The notes under the pieces: model-generated
What the model was told of the DNA's origin: nothing
Databases searched by the model: none
The model's input: the letters and a program-made list of their open reading frames with translations, nothing else
In this document: positions 8,725-18,896 of the stretch, in pieces
Layout of the letters: each line of letters starts with the position of its first letter
How positions within the stretch are numbered: the stretch's first letter is position 1
Source of the DNA: Ketogulonicigenium vulgare WSH-001
GTDB lineage: Bacteria; Pseudomonadota; Alphaproteobacteria; Rhodobacterales; Rhodobacteraceae
Reading direction: 5' to 3'
DNA length: 64,000 nucleotides
Assembly (NCBI RefSeq): GCF_000223375.1
Contig: NC_017384.1
Span: 2,420,501-2,484,500, forward strand
Program-made: the position numbers and the translations under genes

Positions 8725-10254
8725 TTACTGGAATCCGGGGATCACCATGCCATTGAGGTTGATGACACCGTTATTCACTTCGATCTTGGTGGTGCGGGTC
8801 TGCGGATCAACCTGCGTGGTAAAGCCCTGCAGCGCAAAGGTCGCGCCCATCGCCGCATCCGGCGGGATCAGCCCCATCGCATTCAGCTTTTGCAGCAGTG
8901 CGTCGATGCCGATCAGGGTGAATTCGGCGCTGCCATTGGTGATGGGCATGTCCGCATCCATATCCGGGCCCAGCTCGAACGTGCCGCCACCAGTGATCGA
9001 GGCACCCAGCGCGCTGATGTTCAGCGGCGCAAAGCCAAAGCTGCGCGGGATGATCGTGGCTGCACCGCTGGCCAAGGCCGCCTCGTCAAACACATCGCCC
9101 TGCACCTGCCATTCGCCATTCAGTGTCACATCCATGCTGGCGGGGTCGCGCGGCAGTTGACCGCCGGGATCGACCATTGCCCAGATCATGTCCGATGCAA
9201 CCAGATCTGTGATTTTCGTTGTGATCGCATAGGGTTGCAGATCCGCTGTCTCGGCAAAGGCCATGTCAAAGCCCATCTCGAAACGACCGATCGTGCCCAG
9301 CGGTCCGGTCATGCTGCTGCTGAGTGCAACGTCGCCCATAGCGAAATCCATCGCAACCAGATCGCGGCTGATATTGCTGGTGCTGGTCAGGCTGCCTATG
9401 GTCATATTGCCGTCCATCGGCATGTCATACGGGCCGCGCATGGTGAAATCAAAGCTGCTGGCCCCGACGGTCGAATCCTGCTCCATCCGCAGCCCGTTGT
9501 CATAGGCCGCCTGCATCGACGTCAGCCCATTCAGCGGCAGCGCCACATCCAGCTTGTCGTTCATTTCCGCAAATGCGCCGTTCAGCGTAAATGTCCCCTC
9601 TTGGGGGTCGACGACTTTCAGCGACAGCGCGGCGCTGGCGATCGTCATATCGCTGTCCAGCAACAGCAGCGCGCCCTCGGTCTTATAACCCAACGTGCCC
9701 GCAAGGCCGGAATAGGTCAGCTCGCCCGAGATCTGCGGGACATCGGCTGCATCCGCGCCGCTGATGCTGAGACCGCCCGCTGGCATCCGAATGCCCGAGC
9801 GCGGAACGCTATAGGCGATCTGCAAATCCTCAAGTGTGCCGGAAAAGATCGTCTCGTCATTCTCCTGGAAACCCACCAGTTTCAGGGTGATCTGATCAGG
9901 CGTCGCGGATGTGGATTCGGGGTCGTCGATACGGATCTCGAAATCATAGCTGTCCGACTGATCCATCAGCACCGTGCCGTCAGGGCGCGAGGTCAGTGTG
10001 ATCGACGGGATATTGACCGCGACATAAGTGGGCGCACTGTCGACGATGATCGCAATATCCGCGAGGGTAACGGTATCGCCTGTGCGGTTCTCGGTGCCGA
10101 TTGTAACACTCAGCCCCTCGTTTTGCGCAACGGCGCTCTCGATCCCTGCCTTGGTCGCATCCCAGAGCTGATCTGCGGTCAGATCTGCATAAGCCGGATT
10201 TGCCAGCACCAAAGCCAATGCGGCTGCGCCGCCAACCTTATGAAACCGAGACAT
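8725..10254 (-). CDS. DUF2125 domain-containing exported protein
   Basis: A 509-residue exported protein with a signal peptide (residues 1-23, cleavage after AYA) and a long beta-rich region rich in D/T/S and short hydrophobic strands. The tail (VDPQTRTTKIEVNNGVINLNGMVIPGFQ-like) matches the DUF2125 family, common in Rhodobacterales and without a known function. The repeated pattern of paired strands suggests a long periplasmic beta-solenoid or lipid-transfer-like fold, which is inference. The start has GAAGGA 7 nt upstream. It is transcribed alone, divergent from the flavoprotein gene at 10357, with no gene partner that explains its role. Confidence 0.8.
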   Translation of the reverse strand: MSRFHKVGGAAALALVLANPAYADLTADQLWDATKAGIESAVAQNEGLSVTIGTENRTGDTVTLADIAIIVDSAPTYVAVNIPSITLTSRPDGTVLMDQSDSYDFEIRIDDPESTSATPDQITLKLVGFQENDETIFSGTLEDLQIAYSVPRSGIRMPAGGLSISGADAADVPQISGELTYSGLAGTLGYKTEGALLLLDSDMTIASAALSLKVVDPQEGTFTLNGAFAEMNDKLDVALPLNGLTSMQAAYDNGLRMEQDSTVGASSFDFTMRGPYDMPMDGNMTIGSLTSTSNISRDLVAMDFAMGDVALSSSMTGPLGTIGRFEMGFDMAFAETADLQPYAITTKITDLVASDMIWAMVDPGGQLPRDPASMDVTLNGEWQVQGDVFDEAALASGAATIIPRSFGFAPLNISALGASITGGGTFELGPDMDADMPITNGSAEFTLIGIDALLQKLNAMGLIPPDAAMGATFALQGFTTQVDPQTRTTKIEVNNGVINLNGMVIPGFQ

Positions 10255-10356
10255 CGTTTTTCCTTCACGCTACAATTGACTGTGCTGGATGGTCCGTAAC
10301 CCGCCAAGATGCTAGACGGGCTTTCAATTTATGAAAAGCCGTAAACCGGGGCGGGC

Positions 10357-11568
10357 ATGGTTGATCAAGGGCAACAGGCGAAATCATGCGAAGCGCTGGT
10401 CGTTGGCGCTGGGCCAGCGGGTCTGATGGCGGCCGAGGCGATGGCCCGTGCCGGCCTGCGCGTGCTGATTGTCGACGCGATGCCCAGCCCGGCCCGTAAA
10501 TTCCTGATGGCGGGAAAATCCGGGCTGAACCTGACCAAAGACGAGCCGCTGGAGGATTTCCTGCGTGCCTTCCACCCGTTGCAGCCTGCGCTGCGCATGG
10601 CCTTGCAGGATTTCGGGCCGGATGCGGTCAAGGATTTCGCCATTCGCCTTGGACAGCAGGTGTTTACCGGCTCGACCGGACGGGTGTTCCCGCTGGTGAT
10701 GAAAGGCTCGCCCCTGCTGCGCGGATGGTTGGCGCGGCTGGACGGGCTTGGCGTCACCTTGCGCACGCGCTGGCATTGGACGGGGTGGCAGGGCGAGGCG
10801 CTGCTGTTCGACACGCCCCAGGGGCCGCAGGCGCTGACGCCCGCCGTCACTGTTTTGGCCTGCGGTGGTGCCAGTTGGGCGCGTTTGGGCAGCGATGGCG
10901 GCTGGGCGGATTTCATCCCGGACACCGCGCCCTTCGCCCCTGCAAATATGGGCCTGAATGTGCTGTGGAGTGGCCATATGGCCCCGCATTTTGGCACGCC
11001 GATCAAGGGCGCGGCGCTGCATGCGGGCGATCAGATCAGTCGCGGCGAATGGGTGATCTCGGCCCGCGGGATCGAGGGCGGCGGGATCTATCCGTTGTCG
11101 CGTCCCTTGCGCGAAGAGGCGCCGCTGATGGTGGATTTCTTTCCCGATCTGGCGGTGGAGGATCTGCGCCAGCGCCTTGCTCGCCCGCGTGGAAAGTCAA
11201 GCCTTGCCAATCACTTGCGTAAAACCATAGGCCTTGCCCCCGCCGCCATCGCATTGGTGCAGGAATTCGCCCGGCCGCTGCCTGATGACCTTGCGCCGCT
11301 GCTGAAAGCCTTGCCGATCCACCACGCTGGCCCCCGCCCCTTGGACGAGGCAATCTCGGTCGCGGGCGGCCTGCGGTTTGACGCGCTGGATGATGATCTG
11401 ATGCTGCGCGTGCGCCCGGGCACCTTTGCGGCGGGTGAGATGCTGGATTGGGAGGCCCCGACCGGCGGCTATCTGCTAACGGGCTGCTTTGCCACCGGTC
11501 TGCGCGCCGGGCAATCTGCCGCCGTCTATTATGCGAAGCAGTTGGCAAATGCGCGCGGGGCAGGTTAA
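10357..11568 (+). CDS. BaiN/YhiN-like NAD(P)/FAD-dependent flavoprotein (TIGR03862 type)
   Basis: A 403-residue flavoprotein of the HI0933/YhiN group. The dinucleotide-binding Rossmann motif GAGPAGLMAAEAMA is at about 18-31, followed by the family signature KFLMAGKSGLNLTKDEP near 49-64. The C-terminal FAD contact GEMLDWEAPTGGYLLTGCFATGLRAG (about 362-387) is intact. The short form of about 400 residues and the DFGPDAVKDF segment fit the TIGR03862 subfamily. Substrate and reaction are not known for this subgroup. It is followed after 30 nt by the yjbH-yjbF pair, but nothing links it functionally to them. Confidence 0.88.
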   Translation: MVDQGQQAKSCEALVVGAGPAGLMAAEAMARAGLRVLIVDAMPSPARKFLMAGKSGLNLTKDEPLEDFLRAFHPLQPALRMALQDFGPDAVKDFAIRLGQQVFTGSTGRVFPLVMKGSPLLRGWLARLDGLGVTLRTRWHWTGWQGEALLFDTPQGPQALTPAVTVLACGGASWARLGSDGGWADFIPDTAPFAPANMGLNVLWSGHMAPHFGTPIKGAALHAGDQISRGEWVISARGIEGGGIYPLSRPLREEAPLMVDFFPDLAVEDLRQRLARPRGKSSLANHLRKTIGLAPAAIALVQEFARPLPDDLAPLLKALPIHHAGPRPLDEAISVAGGLRFDALDDDLMLRVRPGTFAAGEMLDWEAPTGGYLLTGCFATGLRAGQSAAVYYAKQLANARGAG

Positions 11569-11598
11569 TCTTTCGTGAACACGGCCAAAGGATAAACG

Positions 11599-13650
11599 AT
11601 GATCCGCTCTCTTGCCTTCGGGGTCTCTGCCCTGCTTGCCTCGACCGCCCTTGTGCAGGCGCAAGAACGCGGCGTCACCTATTCGCTGCACGGCGCCCCC
11701 GGGCTGATCGAAATGCCCGGCGCGATGCCGTCACCCGATGCAACCTTGGGTACCACAGTTTCTTATGCCGGCGGTGAGTATCGCCTGAACCTTGGGTTCC
11801 AGGTGACCGACTGGCTATTCGCCTCTTACACATTGGGGATCGTGCCTGAATTCGACGGGGACGCGCGTTATAACGCCCGTGCGTTCAATCTGCGCTGGAA
11901 CATCCGCGGCGAGGAGGGGCTATGGCCCGCCATCGCGCTGGGCGTGAACGACATCACCGGCGGCTATAATTCGGGTGAATATCTGGTCGCGACTAAGACG
12001 CTGTCAGACAGTGTACGCGTCACGGCGGGTCTGGGCTGGGGCCGCCTGGCGGGGGATGGGTCGTTCGACAATCTGCTGGGCTTGGATGATCGCGATGCCT
12101 TTGACCCCAGCTTCAGCACCGATACCAGCCTGTCGCATCTGTTCCACGGGCCGATGGCCGTATTTGGCGGGCTAGAATGGGCTTTCCACGATGATTTCAC
12201 GCTGAAAGTCGAATATTCCACCGATGACGGCTATCGCGATGCGCTGGGCGATCCGCTGTTTGATCGTGAATCGCCGGTGAACCTTGGCCTGACATGGCGG
12301 CCGAATAATACCTTCAATCTCAGTGCAGCCTATCTTTATGGTAACACTTTTGGCCTGTCGGGCACGTTCTATCTGTATCCGGGCCGCAACGGTGCAACAC
12401 AGGGCACCGGCAATCCACCCCAGCCGATCACCCCGCGCAGCAGCGCGCCCGCGAACGCCCCTGCCGATCTGAACACCCGCCTGACAGCTGCCCTTGCGGC
12501 TGAGGGGGTAACGCTTCATGCCATTGAAATGACGGCAACTTCCGCACGTATCCAGTACCAGAACACACGCTATCGCGCCGAGGCGCAGGCCGTTGGCCGT
12601 GTGCTGCGGGTGCTGTCCGCGCAGATGCCGGCGCAAATCGACAGCTTTGTGCTAGAGCCTGTCAGCAACGGCATCCCTCTGAGCCGCGCCACCTTCCGCC
12701 GCGCCGACCTCGAGCGGTGGGAGAACCGCGTTGGCGGCACCGACGCGATTGCCGCTGCGATGGACCTGCGCGATGCGGCAGGGACGGGCCAGATCACGGC
12801 GCTGCCGCAGCCGCGTTTTGAATGGGGCTTTGGCCCGACATTGGGCCAGTTCAGCCGCGGCGACGGGCGTGATGCCGAGCTGGCCTTGGGCGTGCAGGTG
12901 AACGCATCCTATGCGATCATGCCGAACCTGATCGTTGACGGTGTTCTCAGCCAGCGTCTGCTGTCGAATATCGAAGATGACCTGCCGATCCCCAATCCCG
13001 ATTATGAAACGGTGCGCCGTGATGGCGGCCAATATGGCGCCGACGGCCCGGGGATCAGCCGCCTTGCGCTGGCCTGGTATGAACGCCCCGCGACCGACAT
13101 CTATACCCGTGTGACCTTTGGACTTTTGGAGGCCGCCTATGGCGGTGCCTCGGCCGAGGTGCTGTATAAACCCGTCGATAGCCGATGGGCGGTCGGGGTC
13201 GAATTGGATTATGTCGTCAAGCGCGACTATGACATGCTGTTCGATTTTCAGGATTACGAGACCGTTTCTGTTTTCGTTTCAGGCTATTACGACTTTGATA
13301 ACGGCTTCCTTGCGCGCGCGGATGTCGGCCGTTACCTGGCCGGCGATTGGGGCGCGACCATTGGCCTTGATCGCGAATTCGCCAATGGCTGGCGCGTCGG
13401 CGGCTTTGTCACCATGACCGATATGCCGTTTTCGGATTATGGCAGCGGCTCGTTCACCAAGGGCATTCGCCTGACCGTACCGCTGGATGGCTTTATCGGT
13501 CGCGCGACGCGCAGTGAACGCAATGTCGCGCTGAACGGCCCGCTGCGTGATGGCGGTGCGCGGGTGCGCGGCACCGGCGATCTGTATGATCTGGTGCGTA
13601 CGGGGCACCAATCGGCCCTGGATGAAGGCTGGGGGCAGTTCTGGCAATGA
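11599..13650 (+). CDS. yjbH: YjbH-domain outer-membrane protein (exopolysaccharide-associated)
   Basis: A 683-residue exported protein (signal peptide 1-21, cleavage after VQA) of the YjbH family, which in enterobacteria is encoded in yjbEFGH and linked to extracellular polysaccharide production. An N-terminal segment (GAPGLIEMPGAMPSPDATL) and many alternating aromatic strands indicate an outer-membrane beta-barrel, with a likely periplasmic domain in the middle (about 290-390). The WYERPATDIYTRVTFGLLEAAYGG and ANGWRVGGFVTMTD segments are typical of the family C-terminal half. It is coupled to yjbF by an ATGA overlap (13647-13650). The family call is good; the polysaccharide made here is unknown and no glycosyltransferases are nearby. 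Confidence 0.88.
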   Translation: MIRSLAFGVSALLASTALVQAQERGVTYSLHGAPGLIEMPGAMPSPDATLGTTVSYAGGEYRLNLGFQVTDWLFASYTLGIVPEFDGDARYNARAFNLRWNIRGEEGLWPAIALGVNDITGGYNSGEYLVATKTLSDSVRVTAGLGWGRLAGDGSFDNLLGLDDRDAFDPSFSTDTSLSHLFHGPMAVFGGLEWAFHDDFTLKVEYSTDDGYRDALGDPLFDRESPVNLGLTWRPNNTFNLSAAYLYGNTFGLSGTFYLYPGRNGATQGTGNPPQPITPRSSAPANAPADLNTRLTAALAAEGVTLHAIEMTATSARIQYQNTRYRAEAQAVGRVLRVLSAQMPAQIDSFVLEPVSNGIPLSRATFRRADLERWENRVGGTDAIAAAMDLRDAAGTGQITALPQPRFEWGFGPTLGQFSRGDGRDAELALGVQVNASYAIMPNLIVDGVLSQRLLSNIEDDLPIPNPDYETVRRDGGQYGADGPGISRLALAWYERPATDIYTRVTFGLLEAAYGGASAEVLYKPVDSRWAVGVELDYVVKRDYDMLFDFQDYETVSVFVSGYYDFDNGFLARADVGRYLAGDWGATIGLDREFANGWRVGGFVTMTDMPFSDYGSGSFTKGIRLTVPLDGFIGRATRSERNVALNGPLRDGGARVRGTGDLYDLVRTGHQSALDEGWGQFWQ

Positions 13651-14312
13651 AACTGAAAATCTTGCTGGCCGCGGGCGCGATGATCAGCCTTGCGGCCTGT
13701 CAGGCTGTGCAGGGACCGCTGAGTGCCGTCGGTCAAATGGCCAGCGCGGTCATAAGTCCGGCCGATGATGCGCCCGCCGCAACCGTTGATCCCGCGCTTT
13801 TTGCGCCCGATGTGATTGCCGCGCAACCACAGGACTTCTTGGTCGTCACGGTCAATGCCGCAGGTCTGAATGAAATGGCACGGCTGCAGCAGCGTTCGGG
13901 GCTGCATGAAACCTATCTGACCCAATCAGGATTTCAGTTCACCCTGAACCAAGGGATGCTGCTGTCCTCGCGCGGGTTCGGTGATGATCTGGTGACCACA
14001 GGCGCAATCGACCCCGAAGCCCTGCTATCAGCGATTCGCAGCGGCACCGGCCAAGTCACCCGTATTGTCGAGCGGTTGAATGCCCAAAGTCAGATCGAAA
14101 GCCAGAATTTCACCTGCACGTTTACCATTGCCGGCGAAGAAGAGGTCGCTTTAGCCCTGTCCACCTTGGCTGCAACCCGCGTGAATGAGCGGTGCAGTGG
14201 CGCGCAAATGATCTTTGACAACATTTATTGGCTGGATCAGCAGCAGAAAATCGCGGCATCTCGTCAATATGTCTCGCCAAGTGTTGCATATTTGCGCTTT
14301 AATCGGCTTTGA
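13647..14312 (+). CDS. yjbF: YjbF-family lipoprotein
   Basis: A 221-residue lipoprotein with lipobox LAAC (Cys19) after a short signal sequence, so it should be lipidated and probably sits in the outer membrane. The rest matches the YjbF/GfcB group of exopolysaccharide-associated lipoproteins in size and in the LTQSGFQFTLNQGMLLSSRGFGDDL region, where such proteins have a conserved TxxG-DLxS segment. It is translationally coupled to yjbH, reproducing the yjbF-yjbH partnership in reverse order to enterobacteria. No YjbG homologue is present in the window. Confidence 0.85.
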   Translation: MKLKILLAAGAMISLAACQAVQGPLSAVGQMASAVISPADDAPAATVDPALFAPDVIAAQPQDFLVVTVNAAGLNEMARLQQRSGLHETYLTQSGFQFTLNQGMLLSSRGFGDDLVTTGAIDPEALLSAIRSGTGQVTRIVERLNAQSQIESQNFTCTFTIAGEEEVALALSTLAATRVNERCSGAQMIFDNIYWLDQQQKIAASRQYVSPSVAYLRFNRL

Positions 14313-14410
14313 TCGCTTACCCCTATCTTGTGCGTTGGACAAGAAACCCGCTTGGGATATCAATAGGTCACAGCGGTTAACACGCTTTGAATTCAAAACT
14401 GGAGCAAAAA

Positions 14411-14608
14411 ATGCGCCTCACCAAAACCCTGATCGCGGCCGCTCTGGCCACCACCGTCGCCGGTTCGGCTATTGCAGGCGGCTTCGCTGCTGAAGTTGTT
14501 GAGCCCCCCGTCGTCATCGTTGAGCCCGAAGCTCCCACCTCGTCGTGGGGCATCATCCTGCCGATCGCCGTTCTGGTCGGTCTGGTTGCTCTGGCTTCGA
14601 ACAACTAA
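14411..14608 (+). CDS. Tiny exported/membrane protein downstream of yjbF
   Basis: A 65-residue protein with a signal peptide (1-22, cleavage after AIA), a short Val/Pro/Glu-rich spacer (VVEPPVVIVEPEAP) and a C-terminal hydrophobic segment (about 46-62) ending ASNN. The start at 14411 has GGAG 6 nt upstream; an upstream Met at 14387 lacks one. Placement 98 nt after yjbF and before a strong terminator suggests a high-copy small member of the cluster, comparable in position and size to YjbE of enterobacteria, though I see no sequence identity that proves it. Confidence 0.7.
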   Translation: MRLTKTLIAAALATTVAGSAIAGGFAAEVVEPPVVIVEPEAPTSSWGIILPIAVLVGLVALASNN

Positions 14609-14650
14609 TTCGAAGCGATCCCTGGCAGCCGATGCTGTCCGGAGATCGGC

Positions 14651-14675
14651 AAAGGCGGGGCAATGCCCCGCCTTT
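14651..14675. terminator. Strong, symmetric intrinsic terminator
   Basis: AAAGGCGGGGC (14651-14661) and GCCCCGCCTTT (14665-14675) form an 11-bp perfect stem with a 3-nt loop (AAT), followed by further T residues on the plus strand and preceded by As. It can serve both the yjb cluster on the plus strand and holA (stop at 14687) on the minus strand. Confidence 0.92.
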
Positions 14676-14686
14676 TTCATATCTGC

Positions 14687-15718
14687 TTAGCGCGTTTGCG
14701 CGCGGGCAAAAGACGCCAGCCGCAACAGCATCCGTTCAACCAGTGGCCCCGCAGGGGGTGGGTTGCTGGCGCGCAGGCGCAGATCCGTTTCCAGTATCGA
14801 ATGCAGTGCTTCCTCGACGCGGGCCACGTTCCAGCCGCGCGACTGGGCAATGATCGCATCGCGGCGCGGGCCAAAGACGGGCGGGGTCGCACGGGTCAGC
14901 CCCTCTGCAACGCCGCCCGGATAGGTCATCGCGCCGTGCAGCTGTCGAAAATGCCGCAAGGTGGCAATACACAGGCCGACCGGCTGCACGCCTTGCGCAT
15001 AAAGCAGCCGCAATTGTCCGGCGATCGCCTCGCGCTGGCCCAGGGCTACGGCGGCGATCAGCGTGTCGGTATCGGCCTCATGGCTTTGCGGTGCGCAGGC
15101 TGCGATATCCTCCAGCCCGACGGGACTACTGTCGCCAATTTTATAAAGTGATATCTTTTCAATGGTTTGACGGAAGTCACCCGGATCGAGCAGCTTGGAC
15201 AGGGCAAGGATTGCGGCCTTGCCCTCGGGCGCGACAGTGCTGAGGCCAGCTTCCGCCAGCATTTGTGCCACTTCCTCGGGGCCGGGCGGATCATCGTAAA
15301 GGACCACGGCGGCAAACCGCGGCGCTGCTTCGGCCAATTTACGCAAAGACGAGCGGGCGGTCAGTGCGCCTGCGGTGATGATCAGCTGCGCGTCGCCTTG
15401 CGCCCAGTCCTTCATTGCCTTGCCGATCTGCTGCGTCAGCCCATCGGTTGCATCCTCTAGCAACACGGCGCGGGGGCCGGGGAAAAAGCCAATGGCCTTT
15501 AGCGCATCCAGCAGCAGCGCACCGTCTTTGCGTAGATCAGCCGCGGCGATGCGGGTCAGACGCATTTCCGATTCGGCATTCGGCCCGAGGAGCGCGGTCA
15601 GCAACTGACGGCGCCGTTCGGCCACGCGGACGCTGTCTTCGCCCGCGATCAGCGCACCCATTCCCGCAGGATCGGGCTTGCGGAAATAGGTCAAAGCATC
15701 GCGGGCGTTCAGCTTCAT
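14687..15718 (-). CDS. holA: DNA polymerase III subunit delta
   Basis: The delta subunit opens the beta sliding clamp as part of the clamp loader. The 343-residue protein has the N-terminal YFRKPDP and LIAGEDSVRVAERR segments, which correspond to the family P-loop-like start without Walker A, and the GPRAVLLEDATDG and AQLIITAGALTARSSLRKL strands. The C-terminal helical collar domain follows. It is translationally coupled to lptE by ATGA (15715-15718), in the leuS-lptE-holA arrangement usual in alphaproteobacteria. Confidence 0.93.
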   Translation of the reverse strand: MKLNARDALTYFRKPDPAGMGALIAGEDSVRVAERRRQLLTALLGPNAESEMRLTRIAAADLRKDGALLLDALKAIGFFPGPRAVLLEDATDGLTQQIGKAMKDWAQGDAQLIITAGALTARSSLRKLAEAAPRFAAVVLYDDPPGPEEVAQMLAEAGLSTVAPEGKAAILALSKLLDPGDFRQTIEKISLYKIGDSSPVGLEDIAACAPQSHEADTDTLIAAVALGQREAIAGQLRLLYAQGVQPVGLCIATLRHFRQLHGAMTYPGGVAEGLTRATPPVFGPRRDAIIAQSRGWNVARVEEALHSILETDLRLRASNPPPAGPLVERMLLRLASFARAQTR

Positions 15719-16206
15719 CGGGCGGGTGCCGCGACCAACAATTGGGTAATGATCCGTTCGGCCAGCAGCCGGGCAAGGCGGTCTTCAGCATCGATTTGCG
15801 CCGTCTCGACCGCGCGAATGGATGCAGATGCCGAATAGCCGGTAAAGGCATCAACACTGCCCGATGTAATCGTTCCACCCGCCGAATCACGTAGGGTAAA
15901 GGTGGCGGTGCCGGGCAGGGTATAACGCAAAATCTCGCCGCTACGCGTCTCGGCCGAGGTCAACACACCTGTCGTGACATTCACATCCAGCACCATATCC
16001 GTGCCTTCCCCCAATGAATCGCGCAGCGATTGGCGTAGGCGATAGCCCAAAGCGGTATTGGGCACCTGATAGCGGATGCGGTTCAGCAGGTGGCTGCCTG
16101 CGCCGCGCGTGCCATAGGCGGGCGCGAAACCGCAGCCTGCCAGCAGCGCCGCCGCCCCGAAAAGGGCGGCGCGGCGCGTGGTTTTGAGGGGATCAGGCAA
16201 CCACAT
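15715..16206 (-). CDS. lptE: LPS-assembly lipoprotein LptE
   Basis: LptE plugs the LptD barrel and helps insert lipopolysaccharide into the outer membrane. The 163-residue protein has a signal with lipobox LAGC (Cys25) followed by [12 protein letters not shown], the GF-x-P-x-Y start typical of LptE, then a small alpha/beta domain. The start overlaps the leuS 3' end by 14 nt, and the stop overlaps the holA start by 4 nt, so the three genes form a tight operon. Confidence 0.9.
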   Translation of the reverse strand: MWLPDPLKTTRRAALFGAAALLAGCGFAPAYGTRGAGSHLLNRIRYQVPNTALGYRLRQSLRDSLGEGTDMVLDVNVTTGVLTSAETRSGEILRYTLPGTATFTLRDSAGGTITSGSVDAFTGYSASASIRAVETAQIDAEDRLARLLAERIITQLLVAAPAR

Positions 16207-18757
16207 TGACGATACGTCCCGGCACCACGATCAGCTTTTTGGGCGCATTGCCGTCCAGCGCCTTTTGTACGGCGGGATCGGCCAGCACCAGCTTTTCAAT
16301 CTCGGCGGCGGGCATGTCTTTGGGGACGGTCACTTCCGAGCGGCGCTTGCCGTTGATCTGGATCGGCAGGGTGACGCTATCCTCGACCAGCATCGCCTCG
16401 TCGGCTTTGGGCCAATCCGACAGGACACACAGGCCCGTGCCGCCCAGCATCGTCCAAATCTCTTCGGACAGGTGCGGGGTCATGGGGGCCATAAGCTGCG
16501 CCAGGGCCAGCATCGCGGTGCGCTTGGCAGCGGCTGAGGCATTGGATTTCGAAAGCGCGCTGGTAAAGCCGTAAAGCTTTGCAATCGCTGCGTTAAATCC
16601 AAAGCTGGACACGCCGCCCGTGACATCCGCAATCGCGCGGTGCATCTGGCGCAGCAGATCCTGATCGGCGCTGGCGTCGCCCGCATCCTCGCCATGGGCG
16701 ATATCCCAGGCCATGCGATAGACGCGCGACAGATGGCGGTGCGCGGCCTCGGCGCCAGACGCGGTCCATTCCACGTCACGCTCGGGCGGGCTGTCGGACA
16801 GCACGAACCAGCGCGCGGTATCGGCGCCATAGCTCGAGATGATCGACATCGGATCGACGACGTTCTTCTTCGACTTCGACATCTTGGCCGAGGGGATGAT
16901 CTCGACCGTCTCGCCCGTCGCTTTCAGCACGCCGCCTTCGACCTCTTCGGGGAAGTGGTAAACGGGGCGGCCATTCGCGTCGGTGGTTTTGTAAATCTCG
17001 TGCGTCACCATGCCTTGCGTGAACAGCGCATCGAACGGCTCGGTCGCGGTCGAGGGCAGATGACCCGTCGCATGCATCGCGCGGGCAAAGAACCGCGAAT
17101 ACAGCAGGTGCAGGATCGCATGTTCGATGCCGCCGATATATTGGTCGACGTTCATCCAGTAATCGACATCGGCCTGAACGGTCGGGGTCGCGGCATGGGA
17201 ATTGGTAAAGCGGGTGAAATACCAGCTACTATCGACGAATGTGTCCATCGTATCCGTCTCGCGCAGGGCCGCGCCGCCGCACACGGGGCAGGCGGTGTTG
17301 CGCCAGGTCGGATGACGATCCAGCGGGTTGCCCGGCACGTCGAAAGTGACGTCATCGGGCAGGCGCACCGGCAGATTTTCCTTTTTCTCCGGCACTGTGC
17401 CGCAGCTATAGCAATGCACGACGGGGATCGGGCAACCCCAATAGCGCTGACGCGACAGACCCCAGTCGCGCAGACGGAACTTGGTCACGCCGTGGCCAAC
17501 GCCATTGCTCTCGCAAAAGGCGATGGCGCTTTCGATACCCTCGTTGCCGGTCTGCTGCTCGTCACCCGCAAAACCGCCGACATAGGCAATCTTTTCGCCC
17601 TTGGGCGGGGCATAGGCCGCGCCGCCATCTTCGGGCGCGACATAATCCTGATCACCCAAGGGGCGCAAAACCGAGACGACCGGCAGATCATATTTCCGCG
17701 CGAAATCCAGATCGCGCTGGTCATGCGCCGGACAGCCAAAGATCGCGCCGGTGCCGTAATCCATCAGGATAAAGTTCGCGATATAGACCGGCAGCTCCCA
17801 GGCGGTATCGAACGGATGGCGCACGCGCAGCCCGGTATCAAAGCCTTTTTTATCCGCCTTTTCAATCGCTTCTTCGGTCGTGCCGCCTTTACGGGCATCC
17901 GCACAGAATGCGGCGATCTCGGCGTTCTCAGCCTCGAGCTTTTTCGCGATCGGGTGATCGGGCGAGATGCCGACAAAACTTGCGCCCATCAGCGTATCGG
18001 GGCGGGTGGTGTAAACCTCGATCCGGTCAGTGCCAGCGGCCGCCTCATCGGTCACTGAAAATGCGAATTGCAACCCGCGCGAGCGGCCGATCCAGTTCGC
18101 CTGCATCAGCTTGACCTTGGCGGGCCAGTCATCCAGCCCGTCCAGCGCACTCAGCAATTCGTCCGAGTAATGCGAGATTTTAAAGAACCACTGCGTCAGC
18201 TCGCGCCGCTCGACATCGGCGCCCGAACGCCAGCCCTTGCCGTCGATCACCTGTTCATTGGCCAGCACGGTCATATCGACCGGGTCCCAGTTCACCACCG
18301 CATTCTTGCGATAGACCAGATCCTTGGCCAGCATGTCGATGAACAGCGCCTGCTGTTGGCCGTAATATTCAGGATCGCAGGTCGCGAATTCGCGGCTCCA
18401 GTCGATCGAGAAACCCAGCGGCTTCATCTGATCGCGCATGTCCGCGATGTTCTGATAGGTCCAGTCCTTGGGGTGGCCGCCCGAAGCCATCGCGGCATTT
18501 TCCGCGGGCATCCCGAACGCGTCCCAGCCCATCGGATGCAGCACCGCATGGCCGGTTGCGCGTTTATAGCGCGCAATCACATCGCCCATCGTATAGTTGC
18601 GCACATGGCCCATATGGATGCGCCCGGACGGATAGGGGAACATCTCAAGGACGTAATATTTCGGCTTATCGTCCGAGCGGACGGCCTTGGCGGCCTCGGC
18701 CTCGTCCCAAGCGGTTTGCCATTTGGCTTCGATTTCGGCGGCAGAATAGCGGGACAT
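16193..18757 (-). CDS. leuS: Leucyl-tRNA synthetase
   Basis: LeuRS charges tRNA-Leu. At 854 residues it has normal length. The class I signatures are visible: HIGH as HMGH in [20 protein letters not shown] (near 43-46) and KMSKS in [17 protein letters not shown]. The CP1 editing domain contains the [12 protein letters not shown] and [15 protein letters not shown] motifs with the conserved Asp. A zinc-binding insert shows CYSCG and later CPVCGG. It heads the leuS-lptE-holA operon. The porin gene upstream is separated by a terminator and 139 nt. Confidence 0.98.
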   Translation of the reverse strand: MSRYSAAEIEAKWQTAWDEAEAAKAVRSDDKPKYYVLEMFPYPSGRIHMGHVRNYTMGDVIARYKRATGHAVLHPMGWDAFGMPAENAAMASGGHPKDWTYQNIADMRDQMKPLGFSIDWSREFATCDPEYYGQQQALFIDMLAKDLVYRKNAVVNWDPVDMTVLANEQVIDGKGWRSGADVERRELTQWFFKISHYSDELLSALDGLDDWPAKVKLMQANWIGRSRGLQFAFSVTDEAAAGTDRIEVYTTRPDTLMGASFVGISPDHPIAKKLEAENAEIAAFCADARKGGTTEEAIEKADKKGFDTGLRVRHPFDTAWELPVYIANFILMDYGTGAIFGCPAHDQRDLDFARKYDLPVVSVLRPLGDQDYVAPEDGGAAYAPPKGEKIAYVGGFAGDEQQTGNEGIESAIAFCESNGVGHGVTKFRLRDWGLSRQRYWGCPIPVVHCYSCGTVPEKKENLPVRLPDDVTFDVPGNPLDRHPTWRNTACPVCGGAALRETDTMDTFVDSSWYFTRFTNSHAATPTVQADVDYWMNVDQYIGGIEHAILHLLYSRFFARAMHATGHLPSTATEPFDALFTQGMVTHEIYKTTDANGRPVYHFPEEVEGGVLKATGETVEIIPSAKMSKSKKNVVDPMSIISSYGADTARWFVLSDSPPERDVEWTASGAEAAHRHLSRVYRMAWDIAHGEDAGDASADQDLLRQMHRAIADVTGGVSSFGFNAAIAKLYGFTSALSKSNASAAAKRTAMLALAQLMAPMTPHLSEEIWTMLGGTGLCVLSDWPKADEAMLVEDSVTLPIQINGKRRSEVTVPKDMPAAEIEKLVLADPAVQKALDGNAPKKLIVVPGRIVNVVA

Positions 18758-18847
18758 CGGAGAAAGCAGTCCTTTGAAGGGCAGTTACGGCAGTTACCGA
18801 TGGTTTAGCCAATGTTTGCGCCCGTTGCCATAGGCTGAAAAAGGAAA

Positions 18848-18867
18848 GGGCAGCCCGCAGGCTGCCC
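18848..18867 (-). terminator. Intrinsic terminator of the porin gene
   Basis: GGGCAGCC (18848-18855) and GGCTGCCC (18860-18867) form a perfect 8-bp stem with a 4-nt loop. Read on the minus strand it is followed by TTTCCTTTTT, giving the U-rich tract expected downstream of the porin stop at 18897. Confidence 0.88.
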
Positions 18868-18896
18868 TCCCTTTAGCGAAGTGCCAAGTTCTAAGA

